Of a stretch of DNA of 64,000 nucleotides, positions 34,012-45,285 are shown piece after piece. Each line of letters opens with the position of its first letter. The first letter of the stretch is position 1. The position numbers and the translations under genes are program-made. The notes below the pieces were generated by a model. That model did not search any database, was not told where the DNA came from, and saw nothing but the letters and a program-made list of their open reading frames with translations. Origin of the DNA: Holothuria scabra (lineage: Eukaryota > Echinodermata > Holothuroidea > Aspidochirotida > Holothuriidae); the NCBI GenBank assembly GCA_037179385.1, contig CM074195.1, positions 26,000,087 through 26,064,086 on the forward strand. Direction: 5' to 3'.

Positions 34012-37000
34012 CAGTGGCGGAGCTAGGAATTTCTTTCGGAGGGGGCGAAAATGGTCTGCAGGGGTGCTTCGAAGGGGTATATACCCTGATTCTCAGCACG
34101 ATCTTAGTCATGACTTTTCAGACTTTTCATTTGGTCCTCCCCTCCCTCCCCGTAGAAGACTAATCTGCCATTTCTCCTTAGCAAGTTTTTCTATTAAAAC
34201 ATGTTTAAATTTTCTATCCATGGGCTTCTGCAGTAGAAAAATTCAGGGGGCACATATTTTTAGGGGCAAAAAGCTCCGCGCCACCATGAGTTAGCGCGGA
34301 GCGCAAGAACATTTTGGCCCCAAATCCCTCCCAGATTGCTAGAAATGACACTTGTTAAGTCTATATACCACATTTGAATAGGGGAAATACTGAGTGAACT
34401 TTTTAGAAATGTTGATGTTAATTATTCTTCATCTTTTTCTTTCTTTTTTGTTCCTTTTTTTCATTTTTGGTTTCCGATGAAAAGAGAAACCTATGCATTC
34501 ATGATGGTGTGTGTGTGTGTGTTTGTGACACTTTGCTTGTTTACATGATATCTTGAGAAGGGAAGATCTGACAATTCTCAAACTTGGTACACAGGTACCC
34601 CATACTGAGAGGAAGAAACCTATTGATTTTGGGGGAGGTCAAAGGTCATCTGGGGTCACAGGGGGTCAAAACCCGAAATCCTTGTTTACACGATATCTCA
34701 AGGTAGGAAACTTGGATTAATTTCAAACTTGATATGTTGATGCGTTATGATGTAAGGTAGACCCCCATTGATTTTGGTGGAGGTCAAAGGTCATTTGGGG
34801 TCACAGGGGGTCAAACCCCGAAATCCTTGTTTACACGATATCTCATGGTAGAAAAATTGGATTAATTTTAAACTTGACACGTTGATGCGTTATGATGTAA
34901 GGTAGAACCCTATTGATTTTGGTGGAGGTCAAAGGTCATTTGGGGTCACAGGGGGTCAAATCCCGAAATCCCTGTTTACACGATATCTCATGGTAGAAAA
35001 ATTGGATTGATTTCGAATTTGATATGTTGATGCGTTATGATGTAAGGAAGAACCCTATTGATTTTGGTGGAAGTCAAAGGTCATTTGGGGTCACATGGGG
35101 TCAAACCCTGAAATCCTTGTTTTCACTATATCGCAAGGTAGGAAACTTGGATTCATTTCAAACGTGATATGTTGATGCGTTTTGATGTGAGAAAGAACCC
35201 GATGTATTTTCGTGGGAGTCAAAGGTCTTTTGGGGTCACAGGGGGTGAAACCCCGAAATCTTTGTTTACACTCTATCGCAAGGTAGGAAACTTGGATTCA
35301 TTTCAAACTTGATATGTTGATGCGTTATGATGTAAGGAAGAACCCTATTGATTTTGGTGGAGGTCAAAGGTCATTTGGGGTCACAGGGGGTCAAACCCCG
35401 AAATCCTTGTTTACACGATATCTCATGGTAGTAAAATTGGATTAATTTCAAACTTGACACGTTGATGCGTTATGATGTAAGGTAGAACCCTATTGATTTT
35501 GGTGGAGGTCAAAGATCATTTGGGGTCACATGGGGTCAAACCCAGAAATCCTTGTTTACACTATATCGTAAGGTAGGAAACTTGGATTCATTTCAAACGT
35601 GATATGTTGATGCGTTTTGATGTGAGAAAGAACCCGATGTATTTTCGTGGGAGTCAAAGGTCATTTGGAGTCACATGGGGTCAGACCCCGAAATCCTTGT
35701 TTACACTCTATCGCAAGGTAGGAAACTTGGATTCATTTCAAACTTGATATGTTGATGCGTTATGATGTAAGGAAGAACCCTATTGATTTTGGTGGAGGTC
35801 AAAGGTTATTTGGGGCCACATGCGGTCAAACCCGGAGATCCTTGTTTACACGATATCTCATGGTAGGAAACTTGGATTCATTTCAAACTTGGTATGTTGA
35901 TGCGTTATGATGTAAGAAAGCACCCTATTGATTTTGGGGGAGGTCTAAGGTCACATGGGGTCCTGTGGGGTCAAACCCCAAAATCCTTAATTATACTATA
36001 TCTCAAGGTAAAAAACTTCGATTCCTTTCAAACTTTATACGTTAATGGGTTTTGATTCAAGGAAAATCCCAATTAATTTTGTTGGAGGTCAAAGGTCATT
36101 TGGGGTCACATGGGGTCAAACTCCAAAAACCTGTATAGGACAGCTCAAGGTACTGTACGAAACGTGGATGTATTTCACAATTAGTGTGTGTGTGTGAGTA
36201 ATGGTGAGTTGAAAGTACTGTACCTGTTGTTTTTTGTGGAGGTCAATGGCCATCTGGTATCACCTGGCATCAAACTCTGTAAACCTTGTTGGCAGAATAT
36301 CTTAAGGCACAGTAGAAATTTGGCTCTTTGAATACAGAAGTGTTTTGGTTAAAAGAAAAACCAGTTACTTACAGGTTGAGTCAAAGGTCACGTTGGGTCA
36401 CCAGTTTTTACAACCAATGTAGCATTTTATTGAAAAGAGCATGTATGTATCATCGAAACCTCAATGCATTTTTGCGCTCTGGTTTTTATTTCCATGGCAA
36501 GGAAAGTACCCCCTTGCCCCTGCATGCACACGCCCATTTTTCTATCACTCTCTTACATACTAGTATGAGGGCATCCATTATATTTTGTGTTGTCAGGTCT
36601 AGATTTACGATTTTAATGTAGGCCTAAATATGGACTACTTTGTGAAGATAAAGATTAAACCTGCTAGAGCCAATAGCAAGCAATCTTACAGGGGGAAAAG
36701 TTTTGGAAAGTAATCACCGTTAGGTGTACATTTTTGGCATCTGGAAATAAAGATAAGTTCACGAAGAAACATTAATTAACATAGTTTACATTATGTGACC
36801 ACTCATTAATTAAGAACTTTAATTACCCAAGGCAAAAGGTCTGTTTGGCTCTTTAAATACCGAATTCATAAAAAAATAAAAGTACTGTAGCCTAAACTTA
36901 ATTAGATGCAATTTTCTGGTTTTTGAAACAACGGAAGTACAGAAAGAAACATTTTCATGACATTATCGTTGAGTTTCAGATGACCATGCACCCTGCATTT

Positions 37001-37614
37001 ACGGAATAAAATAGCCATCTATGGTGAGAACGGTCACTCGAAGAAAAGCAAAATGGAAACTTCTCATTAGTACTCCTAAACCATTACCACTATGGTAACA
37101 GTTTCATTTTAACCAGAATGCTCTCTTCAAATGATTTTGAGAAATGTTGTAGAAGGTAATTTGGTATCTTTATAAACTCTTTTTATCGTCTATGTTGACA
37201 ATTATCCTAGACAAGAAGAGGGCTATTTTAGTATTTGCTCTACAACTATTGTTGCGCCCTCTGCAACTTTTGTTGGCCGGGAGGGTGAATTTAATGTCAG
37301 TCTCAGTGTGTATTTTGCAAACTTCACACTTGGTTTGGATGCATACATTAGTGCTTATAAAGCATGACGATACCTTTCCGCAAAATCTATCCCTATTAAG
37401 ATGACCCTTTTCATTAGAATAAAGTGCAGATAGTATAGTTAATGGTATCTGTTTGAGCATTTTGTTATCTGGACCTTTAAAACGACGCTTTTAAATTATG
37501 CCTTTAGCCAACAATGATGCAAGGGTGAAGTATGTTAAAACCCTAAATAGGGCGCCGTTAGACGATTTTGGTTCGTCGGGGGGGGGGGGGGGCGACGGCC
37601 CCTAACCGCCACTG
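34012..37614 (-). mobile_element. hAT-like element (CAGTGGCGG ends), copy B, containing a nested insertion
   Basis: Starts CAGTGGCGGAGC and ends CGCCACTG with a G run just inside. Flanks AAACCAAC (34004-34011) and AAACCAGC (37615-37622) match 7/8. Its outer parts (34012-34440 and about 36600-37614) are the reverse complement of copy A at 17807-19363. The middle is filled by the DR1 tandem-repeat element at about 34462-36487, absent from copy A, so that element inserted later. Confidence 0.75.
34462..36487 (+). repeat. 145-bp tandem array with DR1 nuclear-receptor motifs
   Basis: About a dozen units. AGGTCAAAGGTCA or a 1-2 mismatch version begins at 34636, 34781, 34926, 35071, 35216, 35361, 35516, 35651, 35796, 35941, 36086 and about 36240: mostly exact 145-bp steps. 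Five are perfect (34636, 34781, 34926, 35361, 36086). In many units a second pair of half-sites, GGGTCA-CAGG-GGGTCA, follows (DR4 spacing). The array is framed by GGTTTC...GAAACCTATGCATT on the left and GAAACCTCAATGCATTTTTG...GGTTTTT on the right, and starts with a GT microsatellite. AGGTCAAAGGTCA is the consensus DR1 site of RXR/HNF4/COUP-TF-type receptors; any function here is inference. Confidence 0.9.
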
Positions 37615-37622
37615 AAACCAGC

Positions 37623-39430
37623 ATCCACAAAGTTTCCTGTTCTGGACTACAGCAACTTCAAGCGGTACGTAAGGGCTTCCGTAACAAATTTCCAGGCGTT
37701 TACTCTAAATCAGGTGTTTCGATTTTCAACATGCTTCGCTCTCCAGTTCTTTTTTCTTTTGTTCCCTGAAAAGAATACTGCCTGCATAGTTTTATAATGC
37801 CGTCTCATATTTAAGTAAAAGTATGCAAAAAGATATAGCCATTTATTTCTTTGAAAAATATAATTAAAATGATAAAGAAATGCTGGTCTCTTGATTCTTT
37901 TTATTCTACCTTTTCTTGTTTCCCTTTTCAAAAGTAAAGAATTGATTGAATTTGATGAACTTGACGCCGGAAATGTTATTTTTCAACAAAGAAAAAAAAA
38001 GAAACAAAAACAAAATTATAATGTACCCCGGTTTTTTCTTTTTTGTGTGTGTGATAGAGGGATGGCGGCTGTGAGATTTAAAATAGTTTTGGCGTAGGAT
38101 ATGTATTCCAGTTGAGAGAGGGATAGGCTGAGAAATTTTGCCCGAAATTTCATGCAAACTGGCAAAGATTTGCCGTGAACACATTAACTCTCCTGTTAAT
38201 TTAAACTTGAATCAAAAGGGAGAATCACCCAACTTCGCGCTTACCTATGCCCCCTCTCCTACTGCTACCTTTACGTTTGGCATTGTGGTGTTGTTAATTA
38301 TTTGAACGAAAAATACGTTTTAAGTACAAAGTCTTTATTGTTCGGTTATCATTTCTTAAATTATTTATAATTGACAGGAGACGCCGGATAATATGAATAT
38401 GATTAAAGAGATTTTGACAAGGGAGCTGAGAGACATATGAAGGGGGACAGAATTTGCCATCTCGCGCTCATGAGGTCTCATACTTTTTGAGGTTGATGAG
38501 GAATTGAATTGCGGTGTTTCAGGAAGCGGAAGAGTACTATGTGCATTCTCTTTTTTATTTTTGCAATTCTGTGTAAACTGCAAGTTTAATGAAATACAAT
38601 GCGTAACTTGATTTACTATTCCTGGGTGTAGTCAATATATTGTACTGAGAAAGGGTTTGCTTTTAATTTAGAGTACACCACAGTTCTCAGTAGGTAAAGT
38701 GAACTACCCAGGTAGTTGACGATACCCAATGCCAGAGACCGTGTCTCGCAGCCAAGAATGGGGGGGGGGGGGGTCTTTTCCTGAGTGCGAGCTTGTACGG
38801 TCGCTAAAAACTGAACATTCTGTCCCTGTGAATGATACTCGCTTCACGGAAGCAATTGAGCATGGGCTTAAATAAACTACCTCGGCATTTTGCTATTGCA
38901 AAAAATAAGACTCGTCAATATCCGTCATGTTTTTGTTTGTTTGGCCCCTGACTACATTAAAGAGGTGGCTGTGACGGGGAAGGGAATCACAAACTCATGT
39001 TTTCCCCGTTATATATCTCAAGCGGTCTTTAATGAAGCGGTACCTAAACTGAAGGTACTCAAAGAAATGTAGCCAACAAGCTCGAATGGCAACTGATTCC
39101 AAGCGGATGGCTTGCAACATATCTCACAATCCATTCTAATATCTATTTAGAAAATGTGCTACTACGCGTGCGTTCTTTGAAGATGATCACGTCAGATTTT
39201 TCCTCGTATGCGCCAGGCTGAAGGTCATACATAATATGTGTGTAGCTAGGTTGCGAGCACTTCCTATGGGAGTGTTCGATGATTAGAATTCAAGTTGCTC
39301 CAAACCTAAGGCAATGTTTTGGATTACGGATGCCTTTAAATTAAGGTGTTGCATGGACGGACCTAGAGATGAACGAGGTTAATAAAGGCAAGATAGCTAT
39401 TGGGAAGATATTGGGGCAAGATATATCAAA
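37623..39430. other. Gene-free stretch
   Basis: AT-rich, no recognised gene or terminal repeat. G run near 38760-38773. ORFs of 60-92 codons lack motifs. Confidence 0.4.
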
Positions 39431-39586
39431 AGAGGGTCCAAGGCGAAATGAAAATTGCCATGTATAAGGTATGCCCATTTTGGTAAAAGTTGCATTGTAC
39501 TTCGATGTGTGGTTTTCAAGATAAAAGCAGGTGAATCTGTTACATTTTCAACAAAAGTGGCCCTGCGTAAGACATCATATCATCCC

Positions 39587-39627
39587 TTTACTATTTTAGG
39601 TGGTGATTTTAACATCGACTTACTTAA
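39587..39627 (+). pseudogene. LINE endonuclease fragment (GGDFNIDLL)
   Basis: Encodes PFTILGGDFNIDLL, the conserved GDFN motif of LINE apurinic-like endonucleases. The reading frame is cut at TTAA by the MITE and resumes in frame on its far side (IDNCSIVNDYISVIMGH), so the MITE insertion can be located to the base. Confidence 0.85.
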
Positions 39628-40185
39628 AGTGTACCTCAAGTCAAAAAAATCAAAAATATATAATTAAGAAAATGAAAAATGAATTCTAACAGTCCAACTC
39701 CCATCTTCATATGACATTCCTGAGCTGAGATATAAAAGGTTGAAGTTTATTCACTTAAAACAAATTGGTCCATTGCGCAATAATTTGTGACTTTCTTGTT
39801 GTACAACTCACATAAAATGCTTTGTTTTCCTTTAAAATTAAAATGTGTTCATGACCTTGAACACTTCCTGTTTGCTTGCATAGCATGTTGCACAAGGAGG
39901 GCTTAATTAATTACATTACCTCATAAGAGTAAGAGTGCTATCACACCTTGGTACAAGGTGCAGTAACGTTCGGAAAAACAAAGAAATACAAAGATTGTAA
40001 TTTGAGTAGTACAAGAATGACATCACAAACTATTGTGCAATGCACCATTTTAATTTGAGTGAATAAACTTCAACATTTAATATCTCAGCTCAGGAATGTC
40101 CTATAAAGATGGAAGTTGGACTGTTAGAATTCATTTTTCATGGTCTTTAATATATATTTTTGAATTTTTTGACTTTAGGTACACT
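39628..40185. mobile_element. TTAA-flanked MITE with about 105-bp inverted repeats, inside LINE endonuclease
   Basis: TTAA at 39624-39627 and 40186-40189. Starts AGTGTACCTCAAGTC and ends GACTTTAGGTACACT. The arms stay similar for about 105 bp (AATTCTAACAGTCCAACT; CAGCTCAGGAATGT). 558 bp, non-coding. Removal with one TTAA restores an open LINE frame across the junction, which confirms the TSD. Confidence 0.9.
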
Positions 40186-40189
40186 TTAA

Positions 40190-41311
40190 GATTGATAATT
40201 GTTCCATCGTTAATGATTATATTAGTGTGATTATGGGTCATAACTTCATTCCGACTATCAACTTACCAACTAGGATTAACAATTGTAGCTTTACACTCAT
40301 TGATAATATTTTTGTTAAATTACCTCTGAACTTAATTCACAATAAAATTTATTCTGGTAACTTGTACACAGATATCAGTGACCACCTTCCAAATTTCTGT
40401 ATTATCGAAGGAAGTGGTAAGCAATGTAACACAGAGAGACCGCTAGTTAGATTTTACAATCAGCGTAACTTCGATCACTTTATTCAGGCTGTGGAATCGA
40501 TTGATAAAAGTTTTATATACAGCAATGCTGATGTTAACGTCTCGTATAATAAACTTAACAGTTTTTTACATTCAAATCATATTCAGTATTTTCCTCTAAA
40601 AAGAGTATCTAAGAAAACGTTCAGTGATAAGCCATGGATTACTCAGGGTGTAAAAAAGTCAATTTCTCATAAAAATATGCTGTTTCGAAAGTATCTGAAT
40701 AATCCTACTATTAGCAACATGTTGAAGTTATCATCTTATCGACGTGTTCTCCAACGTATTATTCGATTTGCTCGTGCCTCGTATTTCAGAAACATTTTGA
40801 CGTCTAGACAAACCAGTTCTAAGCATGCTTGGTCAGTTATTAATTCCCTGGTTAAAGGAAAGCAGAAACGCCGTTTTCATATAAGCTTAATCCGTTGTAA
40901 TGGAGCTACCTACTCAAATGAATGTGACATAGCTAATGCTTTGAATGACTTCTTTTCATCAGTAGGCCGTACGCTAAGTCAGAGACTAGATTCACCTGTA
41001 CGCCCATTAACGTTCTTAGCAAATCCCTGTAATGATTCAATATTTCTTACACCCGTACCGGAGTGTGAAACTCTTAAACTCATCAACGGACTAAAAGATG
41101 GTAAAGCCCCACGAATCGACGGAATCCCTGTTAAGCTCGTGAAATCTATCTCTCATGTATTAGCACCCATACTTACATATATCTTTAATAACGTCTTTAC
41201 CTCTGGTGTATATCCCGATGCCCTTAAAATTGCAAAGGTTATTCCATTATTCAAAAAGGGTGATCCCTCGTTACCTGAAAATTATCGGCCCATTAGTTTA
41301 CTTCCTTGTTT
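40190..41311 (+). pseudogene. LINE endonuclease C-terminus, linker and N-terminal reverse transcriptase
   Basis: Open reading frame from the MITE edge to the LTR element. It carries LIDNIFVK and TDISDHLPNF (the SDH motif that closes the APE endonuclease domain), a basic linker, then the RT finger motifs GLKDGKAPRIDGIP, IPLFKKGD and ENYRPISLLPCF. Here RT is cut by the Gypsy-like LTR. The last codons before the stop at 41346-41348 belong to the LTR. Confidence 0.85.
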
Positions 41312-41959
41312 TGCGGAGGTGTTAGAGATAACAAAAAAAGTTGGGTAGTCTCACCTCAGGTTGCTGTGTTCTGTGCAGCCCCGTCAATGCCGTTGAAACA
41401 ATATGGCGTCACAACGGAACCTCGTGTCCTCGCGAACGAATCTTAGCTGTTGCAAAAGCGGCACTATGGCTCCACTCAACACTACAGTCCCAAGTAAAGT
41501 AATAAATGTCGAGCTGCCAGCTGCTGCCCGACTCACGAGACTGTCCATGTTGGTGGAACGAATAGGGTGCTTTTTACGTGCTTCGAAACGGACACGAGTA
41601 GTAGATGAAAATAGCTCCGAGATTTCAAGTGGTAGACTTCTAGTAAAATGGCCTAGTTGGCTAAGTAATATTTCCACGAAGGTAGCTGGTTTCAGCGAAG
41701 CCGGTGGCTTACTTCAGCGTCCTTATGTTGTGGTTGGCTAGAGTAGTAGTAATCACTAGAAGTAGATGTTCCGCGTGCGAGAGCTAGAGTGGTTCTGGGG
41801 AGAGCATGCTGTCTGGCACATGTTGGACTCTCCATTGACTCGATCCAGCTGATGGTGATTGGTCAGTAGTCCTGACGTCATGAGGCTGCTCTCGGTAGCT
41901 AATGTATATGTATAAGTAAAGTGTATTGTGCACTTAGAATGTGTGTCCAAAGTGCTACA
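41312..41959 (-). repeat. 3' LTR of the Gypsy-like element
   Basis: Plus-strand limits TGCGGAGGTG...GTGCTACA, i.e. TGTAGCAC...CTCCGCA on the element strand, the TG...CA-type LTR ends (one end base mutated). 648 bp. Positions 41711-41959 are repeated in tandem at 42721-42969. Confidence 0.85.
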
Positions 41960-43722
41960 GTAGTCCCCCCCCCCCCCTAGATGACTGTAAAGTAATAGAA
42001 GTCATCGATAATAACAGTAACTAAATGGAAAACTAAATATGGACAACTTGTAGATAACGTTTCGGCCAGTGTACCTTTCTGCCTGACCGTGTTGTTGTGG
42101 TACTAGATCTATCAGGCGAAGTTTTGAGTATAGATTTAGAGGTCGGTTGCTTAGGTGTAGTAGGAGTTTTAGGTTTGGGCGGAGGTTGGGTAGCTGGTGG
42201 TGGTTGAGGAGTTGGTGGTGAACTATCAACTAGCTTAGGTGAATCCTCACAATAAGCTACCTTAAGTCTATCTATGCTGACAGTATTCTTTCGTCCATTA
42301 ATATTAATAGTAAAGTACTTGTCCTGTCTGTCAAGGACTTGATAGGGGCCTGAATATGGTGCCTCTAAAGGTTTTCTAACACCGTCACTACGTAACCATA
42401 CATGAGAACAAGTACTTAAGTCCTTAGGTATGTGAGTAGAGCGTGATGCAGGCCTGGTCATAGCAGGACGTAACTGAGACATATGTGACCTTAACCTATC
42501 AACATAGCCACTATCTGGAGCAACAGATTGGTTCGATGGTTCTATAAATTCTGCTGGTAAAACTAGAGTGGTACCAAAAACCATCTCGGCTTAACTACAT
42601 TTGATGTCAGCTTTGTATGCTGAGCGGATTCCTAATAATACTAAAGGTAAAGCTTCAGTCCACGCATGAGATTGAGCATGGGCTTTTAGTGAACCTTTTA
42701 ATTGTCGATGAAATCGCTCGACTTCAGCGTCCTTATGTTGTGGTTGGCTAGAGTAGTAGTAATCACTAGAAGTAGATGTTCCGCGTGCGAGAGCTAGAGT
42801 GGTTTTGGGGAGAGCATGCTGTCTGGCACATGTTGGACTCTCCATTGACTCGATCCAGCTGATGGTGATTGGTCAGTAGTCCTGACGTCATGAGGCTGCT
42901 CTCGGTAGCTAATGTATATGTATAAGTAAAGTGTATTGTGCACTTAGAATGTGTGTCCAAAGTGCTACAGTAGTCCTCCCTAGATGACTGTAAAGTAATA
43001 GAAGTCATCGATAATAACAGTAACTAAATGGAAAACTAAATATGGACAACTTGTAGATAACGTTTCGGCCAGTGTACCTTTCTGCCTGACCGTGTTGTTG
43101 TGGTACTAGATCTATCAGGCGAAGTTTTGAGTATAGATTTAGAGGTCGGTTGCTTAGGTGTAGTAGGAGTTTTAGGTTTGGGCGGAGGTTGGGTAGCAGG
43201 TGGTGGTTGAGGAGTTGGTGGTGAACTATCAACTAGCTTAGGTGAATCCTCACAATAAGCTACCTTAAGTCTATCTATGCTGACAGTATTCTTACGTCCA
43301 TTAATATTAATAGTAAAGTACTTGTCCTGTCTGTCAAGGACTTGATAGGGGCCTGAATATGGTGCCTCTAAAGGTTTTCTAACACCGTCACTACGTAACC
43401 ATACATGAGAACAAGTACTTAAGTCCTTAGGTATGTGAGTAGAGCGTGATGCAGGCCTGGTCATAGCAGGACGTAACTGAGACATATGTGACCTTAACCT
43501 ATCAACATAGCCACTATCTGGAGCAACAGATTGGTTCGATGGTTCTATAAATTCTGCTGGTAAAACTAGAGAGGTACCAAAAACCATCTCGGCTGAACTA
43601 CATTTGATGTCAGCTTTGTATGCTGAGCGGATTCCTAATAACACTAAAGGTAAAGCTTCAGTCCACGCATGAGATTGAGCATGGGCTTTTAGTGAACCTT
43701 TTAATTGTCGATGAAATCGCTC
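41711..43722 (-). repeat. Tandem duplication of about 1 kb (LTR end plus pol end)
   Basis: 41711-42720 and 42721-43722 are about 99% identical (about six or seven substitutions and a C-tract length change: 13 C at 41965-41977, CCTCCC in the second copy). Each unit contains 249 bp of LTR, the polypurine tract, and the last ~230 codons of pol. The junction near 42720 joins CGATGAAATCGCTC to ACTTCAGCG without homology. Confidence 0.9.
42033..42584 (-). pseudogene. Duplicated pol C-terminal fragment (integrase tail)
   Basis: A 183-codon copy of the end of the 749-residue pol ORF (43036-43587), nearly identical. It carries the chromodomain-less integrase C-terminal block with HVWLRSDG and PYSGPYQVL and a Pro/Thr-rich tail. 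It lies alone between the two LTR portions and has no catalytic residues. In the unit the codon before it is TAA where the upstream copy has TCA. Confidence 0.85.
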
Positions 43723-45285
43723 TACCAACCCATTTGCCATAGGATGATACGAAGTTGTTCGAAATCTCTTGCACCCTAGTAAGTTATTAAGATTACGAAA
43801 TAAAGCAGATTCGAATTGAGTACCTCTATCAGTGGTGATATGAGTAGGTACACCAAACATTGAAACCCAACGGCTGATGAAAGCTTTGGCAACCGTTTCA
43901 GCTGTTATATCCGGAATTGGAATAGCTTCCGGCCAACGAGTAAACCTATCTACAATGGTAAGTATATATGAAAAATTGTTTGAAGGGGGTAAGGGTCCCA
44001 CGATATCCATATGAATGTGTGAGAATCGTCGTCCTGGTGATTCAAACGACCCTAATGGACTTTGGGTGTGTCTGTGACTTTTAGACTTCTGACACCTTAA
44101 ACATGACTTGGACCATGTGTTTATGTCACGATTCATACCGTCCCAGACGTACCGACTTGAAATAAGTTTACGTGTGGCAGAGATACCGGGGTGTGCCAAA
44201 TCGTGAAGTGAATGAAAAACAGTGCGTCTGAATTTTGAGGGGACATACGGCCTAGGTACAGCGGTAGACATATCGCATTTGATAGTTTTGCCTGTCCCAA
44301 GTAATGGTACATCCTGAAGTTTTAAGGAAGATGATCCTATTAGCTTGGTAAGCTCATCATCTTTCTGTTGTTCAGACGCAATGTCTTCTAGACTGAGGGG
44401 TGAATTAGGGGTGTCAGTAATAGCAGTAATAGAACACGTGCTGCATGATAATGAGTCAGCAACGGTGTTGTCTGTGCCCTTGATGTGCCGAATATCAGCT
44501 GTAAATTGGGCAATGTAATTAAGCTGCCTGATCTCTCTAGGCGAATGCCTATCAGGTTTAGCTTGTAAAGCATAGGTAAGTGGTTTATGGTCGGTAAGTA
44601 CATAGAATTCACGACCTTCTAGCATATGCTTAAAATACTTAATTGCTAAATAAATGGCTAGCAATTCTCTCCCGAAGGTGCTATAACGCATCTGAGTGGG
44701 GGAGAGCCTTCGTGAAAAGAAAGCAGTAGGCTTCCATACATTATTTACATTTTGCTGTAGGACGCCGCCTACAGCAACACTTGAAGCATCTACGGTTAAA
44801 CATAAGTCATCGGTAGAATTAGGATGAACTAAAAGTGTAGCTTCTGCTAAGGCTGACTTAATTTTGTGAAAGGCAGTAAGTGCATCGCCTTCTAAAGTAA
44901 TAGATTTTTCCTTGCGTTTTCCTGCAAGCAAATCAGTTAAAGGCTGCAAAATGGAGGCGCACATAGGTATAAAGCGCCTGTAAAAATTAACTAGGCCTAA
45001 AAATCGACGAAGTTGAGTTAGTGTCGTCGGTGTGGCAAAGTTCTGAATAGCTTCTACTTTGTGAGGTAAGGGTGTTACACCTGAACTATCAACCCTGTGA
45101 CCTAAAAAATCTAGAGCCGGAACTCCAAAAGTGCACTTGGCAGGGTTAATAACAATGCCGTACTTGTCTAATCTCTCAAAAAGTTGTTTTAGGTGAGACG
45201 GATGTTCCTCCGGTGAAGTACTGGCAATCAACAAATCATCGATATAGGCGTAGGCAAAAGGTAGGCCCCTTAAAACTTCATCCAT
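43036..45285 (-). CDS. pol: Gypsy-like pol: RT (C-terminal part), RNase H, integrase
   Basis: 749 codons. YIDDLLIAS near residues 14-22 holds the RT catalytic DD. RNase H: TVDASS (D166), GRELLAI (E207), LTDHKPL (D232). Integrase: HHCC-type zinc motif with H361/H365 and C395/C398, then catalytic D427 (MDIVG), D486 (TTDRGTQF) and E522 (NGLVERFH). C-terminal LRSDG/GPYQVL domain and a Pro-rich tail. The enzyme would copy and integrate the element. Its N-terminal half of RT is in the partly overlapping ORF 45270-46424. The junction lacks the short RT segment that normally follows FGxFEF, with a frame change: a small deletion. The integrase and RNase H appear intact; RT is not. Confidence 0.92.
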   Translation of the reverse strand: MDEVLRGLPFAYAYIDDLLIASTSPEEHPSHLKQLFERLDKYGIVINPAKCTFGVPALDFLGHRVDSSGVTPLPHKVEAIQNFATPTTLTQLRRFLGLVNFYRRFIPMCASILQPLTDLLAGKRKEKSITLEGDALTAFHKIKSALAEATLLVHPNSTDDLCLTVDASSVAVGGVLQQNVNNVWKPTAFFSRRLSPTQMRYSTFGRELLAIYLAIKYFKHMLEGREFYVLTDHKPLTYALQAKPDRHSPREIRQLNYIAQFTADIRHIKGTDNTVADSLSCSTCSITAITDTPNSPLSLEDIASEQQKDDELTKLIGSSSLKLQDVPLLGTGKTIKCDMSTAVPRPYVPSKFRRTVFHSLHDLAHPGISATRKLISSRYVWDGMNRDINTWSKSCLRCQKSKSHRHTQSPLGSFESPGRRFSHIHMDIVGPLPPSNNFSYILTIVDRFTRWPEAIPIPDITAETVAKAFISRWVSMFGVPTHITTDRGTQFESALFRNLNNLLGCKRFRTTSYHPMANGLVERFHRQLKGSLKAHAQSHAWTEALPLVLLGIRSAYKADIKCSSAEMVFGTSLVLPAEFIEPSNQSVAPDSGYVDRLRSHMSQLRPAMTRPASRSTHIPKDLSTCSHVWLRSDGVRKPLEAPYSGPYQVLDRQDKYFTININGRKNTVSIDRLKVAYCEDSPKLVDSSPPTPQPPPATQPPPKPKTPTTPKQPTSKSILKTSPDRSSTTTTRSGRKVHWPKRYLQVVHI

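Noticed and set aside
34500..36300. CRISPR-like regular repeat array
   Set aside because: Units are contiguous 145-bp tandem repeats without unique spacers, in a eukaryotic genome.
36328..36621. 97-codon ORF beginning near the end of the DR1 array
   Set aside because: Spans repeat end and hAT-like sequence; no motif, and the frame is not kept in the second element.
38890..39072. 60-codon ORF with a protein-like composition
   Set aside because: No recognised family, no splice signals in phase and no neighbour support.
41309..41348. The LINE frame seems to continue into the LTR with residues resembling the usual RT motif after LLPCF
   Set aside because: The same bases stand at the inner end of the other LTR at 47258-47290, next to the primer binding site, so they are LTR sequence and the motif likeness is chance.
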